NCBI GenBank assembly: GCA_963703355.1
Contig: OY969813.1
Coordinates: 3,224,001-3,288,000, forward strand
Reading direction: 5' to 3'
Source: Puia sp963703355
Lineage (GTDB): Bacteria > Bacteroidota > Bacteroidia > Chitinophagales > Chitinophagaceae
Length of the DNA: 64,000 nt
Shown here: positions 58,597 through 64,000 of the stretch, one piece after another
Position numbering within the stretch: position 1 is the first letter of the stretch
Layout: every line of letters begins with the position of its first letter
Notes under the pieces: generated by a model
Told to the model about the DNA's origin: nothing
What the model saw: only the letters and a program-made list of their open reading frames with translations
Databases searched by the model: none
Made by a program: the position numbers and the translations under genes

Positions 58597-59112
58597 TCAT
58601 TGTTTATTTACCGAATCAGCCCCGGCCACAGGTAATGAATTAGCCATGATAGCGGCACGTTGTGAGTCAAGGTCTCTCAATAACTTTTGTTTCTGCTCGA
58701 TCTGGGCGTACAGTTCATTTATTTTTTTGCCGTTCTTCTTTTCATCTGCAATCGCGTCTTTCGAATCGTTCGCTTTTTTGTCGGCCGCTTTTGCATCTGT
58801 AACCGCTTTTTTTGTATCTGATGTATTGCCATTGGTGGCTACATCCGCCTGATCTTTACTAGCCTGTGCAGTCGTAACGGCATCCACTGCAGTAGAAGCA
58901 GTTTTTGAATGAAAATCAGCCGTCTTGTTTTTTTCCTCCTGAAGTTTTGTATTTAATTTGGAAATTTCCAGACTAATCTCGCCGTACTCCTTGTTCAGCC
59001 TGGCTGTATCAGCAAATGTTTTATATTTCTGGGCATGGGCCGCCGTCGTAATGAATAATGCTGCTAAGATGAATGATGAACCCAAAGCAAGTTTAAGGTA
59101 TGTGTAAATCAT
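58597..59112 (-). CDS. Periplasmic coiled-coil protein
   Basis: 171 residues. A signal peptide (LALGSSFILAALFITTAAHAQ) is followed by Ala/Lys/Asp-rich coiled-coil sequence with long heptads (EISLEISKLNTKLQEEKNKTADFHSKT and KKINELYAQIEQKQKLLRDLDSQRAAIM). There is no catalytic motif. Composition suggests a structural or adaptor role; nothing more specific can be said. Confidence 0.65.
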   Translation of the reverse strand: MIYTYLKLALGSSFILAALFITTAAHAQKYKTFADTARLNKEYGEISLEISKLNTKLQEEKNKTADFHSKTASTAVDAVTTAQASKDQADVATNGNTSDTKKAVTDAKAADKKANDSKDAIADEKKNGKKINELYAQIEQKQKLLRDLDSQRAAIMANSLPVAGADSVNKQ

Positions 59113-59212
59113 AAAAAATATTTATCGGTTTAGATATGTGCTTTTTTATTTGCCAGAATATACATTACATACGAATTGGATGGGTAAAAAATGAAACAGG
59201 CATTCTTAATTA

Positions 59213-59458
59213 TTACCTAACCCCATCAATATTTATTTCCTTCAGGTAGGGTTCCAGATGACCCGGGTTAGGAAAAACCCTGAATTCCTCTATATCCTTG
59301 GTTTTTATGCTGCAATAGGTTTCAACATAAAAATCAGGCAACTGAAAAAGAAATACCATATTTTCAAAAACACGTCTTTTAGCCAGGGGAATGCCCGCTG
59401 TCAGAATACTTGATCTCTTTTCTTCTTTGGATAAAACAATAAACTCAGATAGTTTCAT
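59213..59458 (-). CDS. Small conserved hypothetical protein
   Basis: 81 residues from the ATG at 59458: MKLSEFIVLSKEEKRSSILTAG then AKRRVFENMVFLFQLPDFYVETYCSIKTKDIEEFRVFPNPGHLEPYL. The pattern is recognisable as a small Bacteroidota family of unknown function. It is soluble and stands alone. Confidence 0.6.
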   Translation of the reverse strand: MKLSEFIVLSKEEKRSSILTAGIPLAKRRVFENMVFLFQLPDFYVETYCSIKTKDIEEFRVFPNPGHLEPYLKEINIDGVR

Positions 59459-59498
59459 AAAAATCAATTTTAATGTGAGTCAATTAAAAATGAAATTC

Positions 59499-59687
59499 CT
59501 AAGCTGAACTTAAACAATTACTACTTCCGTTTCCTGGACTGCGAACCATTTCCGAAACAACAACTATCCTGAAAAAGAATGAATGAATGAACCTGAATCC
59601 GGCGAGGAATACAAATATAGAAATGAAAATAAAAAGACCAAATTTATTTTTAATTTCAACTTTTCCCTCAATACTTTTGAACGGCAT
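59499..59687 (-). CDS. Possible small membrane ORF
   Basis: 62 residues with one hydrophobic helix (GLFIFISIFVFLAGFRFIHSFFF). In-frame acidic residues before the ATG (TKNKEDEQ) suggest the real start may lie further upstream, but an in-frame stop occurs. Support is weak. Confidence 0.25.
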   Translation of the reverse strand: MPFKSIEGKVEIKNKFGLFIFISIFVFLAGFRFIHSFFFRIVVVSEMVRSPGNGSSNCLSSA

Positions 59688-59766
59688 TTGTTCATCTTCT
59701 TTGTTCTTTGTATCGTCATGTCAGGCATTTCAATTTAAAAGATCACCCATTTTAAATCTGTGAGAT

Positions 59767-60765
59767 ATGCTAAACGGGAAAGAACTTATTTTAGCCACCA
59801 GGCCCTACGCGAAAGAAATCCGGCGCAACAGCTGGCAGGAAACTGGATGGACGTTTTTGCTTTTATTCATTTTTACGGCAGGAATTTGCTGGCTACCGTT
59901 CCTGATTTTCAGGATTTTTTGCAGTTTGATGGCGGGCATGCTGCTTATTCGCATGTTTATCATCTACCATGATTATGAACACCACGCTATTTTAACGGGT
60001 TCGAAGCCAGCTTCTTTTTTAATGAAGGCTTTCGGTATTTTTATTCTTTCCCCATCCAGCATCTGGAAACGATCGCACGACCACCATCACAAACACAACT
60101 CTAAATTATTTTCGGCCAGTATCGGATCCTACCCTATTGCCACCAAACAAAAATATTTGCTGATGTCGAGATCTGAAAGATTCAAATATCTGGTCACCCG
60201 TCATCCGCTCACGATTGCACTGGGATATTTTACCATGTTTATTTTCGGCATGTGTATAGCGTCCTTTATCAGCAGTCCCAGGAAACACTGGGATTCCCTG
60301 GTGGCGCTGGTTTTGCATGTTAGTGCCTCCATGCTGATTTTCATTTATTTCGGCGGGCAGACTTGGTTTCTGTTATTTTTTCTGCCTTTTTTGATTGCTT
60401 TCGCAATGGGATCCTACCTGTTTTATGCACAGCATAATTTTCCGGGCGCACGGTTTGCCGGAAATAACGATTGGGCCTACGAAAAAGCCGCCATGGAATC
60501 TTCGAGTTATATGGAAATGCATCCCATCATGGCGTGGCTCACGGGAAACATCGGGTACCATCACATCCATCATCTGAATGCGAGAATTCCTTTTTACCGT
60601 TTACCGGAAGTGATGCGTCAAATACCTGAATTAAACAATTGCAGAAGAACATCGCTGAGCCCCAGAGATATCTGGGCCTGCCTGCGTTTAAAAGTCTGGG
60701 ATCCGGAAGTTGGATCTATGATCGGGCTCCGGGATATTCGTGAAGATTCACTGGCCCCAGCCTGA
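59767..60765 (+). CDS. Membrane fatty-acid desaturase
   Basis: 332 residues. The three His boxes of the fatty-acid desaturase family are HDYEHH (68-73), HDHHHKH (104-110) and HHIHHL near residue 276, between hydrophobic segments. The FxxxH... spacing and the end AWLTGNIGYHHIHHLNARIPFYRLP match acyl-lipid desaturases. It modifies membrane lipids, often in response to cold. Its 3' end overlaps the convergent gene by 18 nt. Confidence 0.92.
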   Translation: MLNGKELILATRPYAKEIRRNSWQETGWTFLLLFIFTAGICWLPFLIFRIFCSLMAGMLLIRMFIIYHDYEHHAILTGSKPASFLMKAFGIFILSPSSIWKRSHDHHHKHNSKLFSASIGSYPIATKQKYLLMSRSERFKYLVTRHPLTIALGYFTMFIFGMCIASFISSPRKHWDSLVALVLHVSASMLIFIYFGGQTWFLLFFLPFLIAFAMGSYLFYAQHNFPGARFAGNNDWAYEKAAMESSSYMEMHPIMAWLTGNIGYHHIHHLNARIPFYRLPEVMRQIPELNNCRRTSLSPRDIWACLRLKVWDPEVGSMIGLRDIREDSLAPA

Positions 60766-61047
60766 TTCCAGCGTAAATATTTTAAAGGCCTCTTTGGTGA
60801 TGACTTTGCAATTTTCTGCCATTTCTTCCAGCGTACAGCCGATTACTTTAATATTTACCGGCAGATCATTTTGCGTTTCCATCAGATCCATCTGAAGAAT
60901 GCAATTTTCGGGCTCTTCGGTGGTTCCTTTTAGTTGTGAAAATAATTCACGGGCGAGTTTATCTTTATTCCCAATATAATAACGGGCGAAATGTTCGAAT
61001 CCCCCAGGAGTCTTTATATACAGTGCGATATAAAAAGCCGTTTCCAT
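60748..61047 (-). CDS. Small conserved hypothetical protein
   Basis: 99 residues: AFYIALYIKTPGGFEHFARYYIGNKDKLARELFSQLKGTTEEPENCILQMDLMETQNDLPVNIKVIGCTLEEMAENCKVITKEAFKIFTLE. Alpha/beta composition; a family of unknown function that I believe is typical of Bacteroidota. It lies downstream of hsp20 on the same strand with a 47-nt gap, so it may be co-transcribed with it. Confidence 0.6.
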   Translation of the reverse strand: METAFYIALYIKTPGGFEHFARYYIGNKDKLARELFSQLKGTTEEPENCILQMDLMETQNDLPVNIKVIGCTLEEMAENCKVITKEAFKIFTLESGWGQ

Positions 61048-61094
61048 AATAATAGGGCGGGATATCTCATCCCGCCCAAATTAAATGATCCCGA

Positions 61095-61571
61095 TTATTG
61101 AATTTCGATAGCGCGTGAAACCTTTTGAGCATGCTCCTTTTTGGGTATGCTCAAATAAAGTATGCCACCTTCATATCGGGCAGCTATCTTTCCCGTGTCC
61201 ACGGAATCATCCAAATGGAATGTCCTGGAAAAATGACCTTTTCTGAATTCTCTTCTGAACCAACCCTCGTTTTTGTCTTCTTTACCGGCTTCTTCGGTAT
61301 GTTCGGCAGAAATGGTCAATGTGTCACCTTCCAGTTTCAAATGAAAATCCTGCTTCTGTAGTCCGGGAGCAGACAATTCCAGTTCATAAGACTTGTCGGT
61401 TTCACGAATATTGACCGGAACCTGTGTTGTGCCGGGAGATTTGGTCAAACCATTAAATCCCCAGAATTCATCATCAAAAAAACGGTTCAAATTGTTTTGG
61501 AAGATCTGATCTACAACACTTCCAAAAGTAGCTGGCTGCTGGCCATTTTCTCTTTTAATAATGTTATTCAT
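61095..61571 (-). CDS. Small heat-shock protein (Hsp20 family)
   Basis: 158 residues from the ATG at 61571, which has a strong Shine-Dalgarno (AAAGGAGG), unusual for this genome. Alpha-crystallin domain: VPVNIRETDKSYELELSAPGLQKQDFHLKLEGDTLTISAEHTEE, with the conserved RRKF-type segment (WFRREFRKGHFSRTFHLDD), the A..xGIL motif (ARYEGGILYLSIPKKEHAQ) and the final I-x-I/V. It is an ATP-independent chaperone holding unfolded protein. The frame extends upstream to 61640 but that part is not family-like. Three 13-bp repeats lie 115-153 nt upstream. Confidence 0.92.
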   Translation of the reverse strand: MNNIIKRENGQQPATFGSVVDQIFQNNLNRFFDDEFWGFNGLTKSPGTTQVPVNIRETDKSYELELSAPGLQKQDFHLKLEGDTLTISAEHTEEAGKEDKNEGWFRREFRKGHFSRTFHLDDSVDTGKIAARYEGGILYLSIPKKEHAQKVSRAIEIQ

Positions 61572-61685
61572 GATTTTCCTCCTTTTGTTTTTAAGGTGAA
61601 AGAATAAAACTCCCACATCAAGTAAAATGCCAATGCCCAATTATGAAATTTTGACAAGAAGTAGTTGGGATTTGTGATTATTCAC

Positions 61686-61724
61686 TGAAATATTTTCATG
61701 AAATATTTTCATGAAAAATTTTCA
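61686..61724. promoter_or_regulatory. Three TGAAATATTTTCA tandem repeats upstream of hsp20
   Basis: Units at 61686-61698, 61699-61711 and 61712-61724 (the last TGAAAAATTTTCA). Each is a near-palindrome with TGAAA/TTTCA arms. It is a plausible regulator-binding array for the hsp20 transcript or for the opposite gene's terminator region. Confidence 0.5.
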
Positions 61725-61791
61725 TTTGATAAATCGACAAACCGGGGTAAATCATAGCGTCTTGTAATGACTCCTATCTAATAATATGATA

Positions 61792-64000
61792 TCATGACAA
61801 TGCTTTTTTATGTTCCTTCTGATATTTTATCCTCGGCGACTCAGCATTCAGTTCGTTCATTTTCTGATAGGCTTTCAATAATTCCGGTGGCATATCGCCT
61901 TTATACAGAATCTCATAGTAGGAAAATCCGTCGAACGGTATGATGGTTTTAGACTCCTGTATTTTTACACGATCGGCAACTCCTCGTTTTCTGAAATAGT
62001 CCATAAATATTTGTTGCCTGTTTTTATTCAATCGTTTCAACTGACTGCTGATTATTTCGTTTCCAACAAGCCGCGCGCATTTTTCCTGCAGCGTAAATAA
62101 AAGTTTGTCCTTAACCCTGGCATTCAAATATCTTAGAAAGCTGCTGTCCCGGATGGCCAGCTGATCGACAGACAAAGAATCTTTATCCGTAAATGTTTCG
62201 GGCGTAAGATGGTTTATATACAGATAATACTTTTTCTTGGCTTCAAAAAAGTTAATACGTTCTTTCTCTTTTACTGTATATACATACGGGTGGAGCGAAA
62301 TGGAAACGGCTGCGTTTTTTTCAAGGAAGTCTGCCGTCTCAGATAAAAATTTGTCCTGACTGGGCAGGAGAGAACTGCTCATGAGCGGCCATTTAATCTT
62401 GGAGGATTTCTCGATCGCTTTTTCTGTATTTTTTACTTCAAAACGGTAAGGCGTTGTAACCGGTTTAACAAATATATTCTGAAGCAGATGCATAATGGCA
62501 TCATGTAAATGAAACCGGGGATTTTTCAGACTGCCGGTTATGGGGATTTCATAATCAATTACGTCTCCACGCTCTCTGATGAAAGCGAAAATAAGGGGCA
62601 GGGGCAGCCATTTTTTATCTTTGCCACGTACTCTTTTTGTTGCCCGCGGGTCTACAATAATCAGATGATTTTTACTGTCAATATTTCCACCCAGCACATT
62701 CCAGGCTCCGTTCAGTTCAATCGTACCCCTGTCCAGCGGGAATGAAGTAAAAGTAACCGTGTAAGGGTTGAACAACGAGACCGGGATATTCTCCAGATGG
62801 TAATTAAGGTTATAATAGGAACTGTCGTTCGGATCAATGCTTAGTTTGATTACCATATTGCCATAGGGTTTCAGGGCAGAATGCAAAAAAATATTTACCC
62901 GTTCCTTGCTTTTATTGATTGAGTCTGCAACGATATTTAAACCGTGCAATCCTGTCGAGAATTCTTCGCTCAATGCAAAATCATTATAAGTCAGTTCTCC
63001 CCCGTTGATCGCCAGGTAGTTTAATTTATAATCACTGTTAAAGAATTCTTTGGAAAGACTTCTAATATAACGTCCGATAGCAATGATGATATTCAGTTTT
63101 TCGGGGTCTCCGCTTTCGCCACTACCACCGCCGCTGCCTTTTTTTGCGAACATCGCGTCCAGGTTATCGGTGTGATCATAGTGCTCATATTTCACGTAAG
63201 GATGAATAAGCGAAATCGAATCCAGGATATATTGGTTATTCTTCGGACTCAGCTCGGTAACTGCCAGATGCAGTTGCTCAAACGACATGTAATCATCATC
63301 CGGGTTCTTGCCCAGATGAAAATCACTCAATGCCACATGGCCGGAAGCGATGATATCTTCCGAATTGTGAAAGTTACCTTTTGCTGACAGATCAGCATCC
63401 AGCACGGCACGCATATTCCCATAATTCGCAAGGTCCCTTGCGTATTGCTCCATCGGCGTAAGGTCTAAGGAAACGATACGATCCGTGAGCCGGTAATCAC
63501 TTGTTTTAAAATTGATATCGAAGCGGCCCTGCATGCTGCCTTTTGTCGGGCCGGATGCGAACGAATAGGTAAATGCCATGGTATCCACATCCCATCGTTT
63601 TCCCGGTGTTTCGAAGTTGCCGTTTTTGATATAATAAACAAAAGGTATCTGCTTATCATAGTAATGAATTTCGCCGTTCGTTATTTTTAACTCCCCCAGG
63701 TTTACATGAAGTGGTACTTTGTTTTTATCAGATGGCTTGCTGGAATCTCCCGAACTGAATTTTTCAATGATACTATCAAAATTCATTGTTTTGTGATCGC
63801 GGATCACATGTACGACGAGATTATCCAGTGAAGCCCTGTTTAACTGTAGTGTATGCGAGAATAATTTGAGTATGCTCACGCGTGCTGTCAGGCCCGTGGC
63901 AGCAAGAAAAACGGTATCACTTTTATATTCGTAAATTTTTAAGTTATGCAGATGCAGGTAACCGGAAAAAGGATTCACCAGGGCCCAGTCGAGAGTTATC
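61792..64000 (-). CDS. AsmA/DUF748-like large protein (5' end outside window)
   Basis: At least 735 residues; the frame is open to the window edge, so the start is missing. Motifs of the DUF748/AsmA-like envelope family: a repeated beta-helix-like pattern (ASGHVALSDFHLG, NIFLHSALKPYGNMVIKLSIDP, DRGTIELNGAWNVLGGNIDSKNHLIIVDPRAT), then LPLIFAFIRERGDVIDYEIPITGSLKNPRFHLHDAI near 480 and a C-terminal OmpA-like part (SLHPYVYTVKEKERINFFEAKKKYYLYI...DRVKIQESKTIIPFDGFSYYEILYKG). Probably involved in outer-membrane lipid handling; the exact role is unknown. Confidence 0.7.
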   Translation of the reverse strand, partial: ITLDWALVNPFSGYLHLHNLKIYEYKSDTVFLAATGLTARVSILKLFSHTLQLNRASLDNLVVHVIRDHKTMNFDSIIEKFSSGDSSKPSDKNKVPLHVNLGELKITNGEIHYYDKQIPFVYYIKNGNFETPGKRWDVDTMAFTYSFASGPTKGSMQGRFDINFKTSDYRLTDRIVSLDLTPMEQYARDLANYGNMRAVLDADLSAKGNFHNSEDIIASGHVALSDFHLGKNPDDDYMSFEQLHLAVTELSPKNNQYILDSISLIHPYVKYEHYDHTDNLDAMFAKKGSGGGSGESGDPEKLNIIIAIGRYIRSLSKEFFNSDYKLNYLAINGGELTYNDFALSEEFSTGLHGLNIVADSINKSKERVNIFLHSALKPYGNMVIKLSIDPNDSSYYNLNYHLENIPVSLFNPYTVTFTSFPLDRGTIELNGAWNVLGGNIDSKNHLIIVDPRATKRVRGKDKKWLPLPLIFAFIRERGDVIDYEIPITGSLKNPRFHLHDAIMHLLQNIFVKPVTTPYRFEVKNTEKAIEKSSKIKWPLMSSSLLPSQDKFLSETADFLEKNAAVSISLHPYVYTVKEKERINFFEAKKKYYLYINHLTPETFTDKDSLSVDQLAIRDSSFLRYLNARVKDKLLFTLQEKCARLVGNEIISSQLKRLNKNRQQIFMDYFRKRGVADRVKIQESKTIIPFDGFSYYEILYKGDMPPELLKAYQKMNELNAESPRIKYQKEHKKALS

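Noticed and set aside
1..64000. tRNA or rRNA genes as integration target
   Set aside because: I found no cloverleaf or rRNA motif; the att core is explained by mnmE codons.

Overview
This window comes from a Bacteroidota chromosome, most likely a Chitinophagaceae-like member. The indicators are: an ExbB-ExbD-ExbD-TonB cluster; a truncated NuoG without its molybdopterin domain; fragments of a type IX secretion C-terminal domain; BT4734/DUF3987-type primase and excisionase-like HTH genes; RadC-like accessory genes; and very few Shine-Dalgarno sequences (the hsp20 gene is an exception). Everything is read from sequence alone; no database was searched.

Region 1 (1-21230) is housekeeping backbone. 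The tail of a TPR protein and a strong terminator come first. Then follows a complete 14-subunit complex I operon (nuoA-N) with an extra 58-residue membrane ORF between nuoG and nuoH. After it come a MacB/FtsX-type permease, a TonB energy module and mnmE. The spacers of the nuo and exb clusters are packed with short tandem-unit repeats whose two halves are often reverse complements (units AGTATGGG, GAGTTATGGGAGAT, AAAGCCG, GCGTTAA, GGCCGTT). They could fold as RNA stems inside the polycistronic mRNA.

Region 2 (21213-43578) is an integrative element inserted in the last codons of mnmE. A perfect 22-bp direct repeat bounds it, and this repeat encodes the last five MnmE residues plus the stop codon. 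Salmonella genomic island SGI1 uses the same place in the same gene. The element carries a tyrosine recombinase, paired ACTAA motifs spaced 11 bp at both ends and before the integrase, two coupled HTH genes, a VirE/DUF3987 primase-like protein and a RadC-like pair. It also carries a defence block: a DGQHR (DndB-like) gene, a three-gene restriction-modification operon with two methyltransferase subunits and a GIY-YIG-like/helicase protein, a NucS/DUF5655-like nuclease and a small XRE regulator with palindromic operators. A GNAT-like/XRE probable toxin-antitoxin pair sits beside the right end. I see no relaxase or conjugation gene, so it looks mobilizable at most.

Region 3 (43557 to about 49.3 kb) is a second, related but decayed element in tandem. 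Its left end is homologous to that of element 1 and it has a second RadC pair. It has no integrase and I find no third att copy. Several genes are frameshifted. Its cargo, like the left part of element 1, consists of small orphan immunity-like or secreted proteins preceded by short repeat arrays (GATACGGTATGATAC-like or CTTACGGATC-like).

Region 4 (49365-64000) is backbone again. It holds a secreted carboxylesterase, a HabA-like membrane protein, a HELGH metalloprotease-like protein, a GAF histidine kinase, a fatty-acid desaturase, Hsp20 and a large AsmA/DUF748-like protein cut by the window edge. Between about 53.6 and 56.9 kb there are several gene fragments: a truncated DUF2141 gene, a VIT1 chimera, an IS3 orfA remnant and two copies of a T9SS C-terminal-domain tail.
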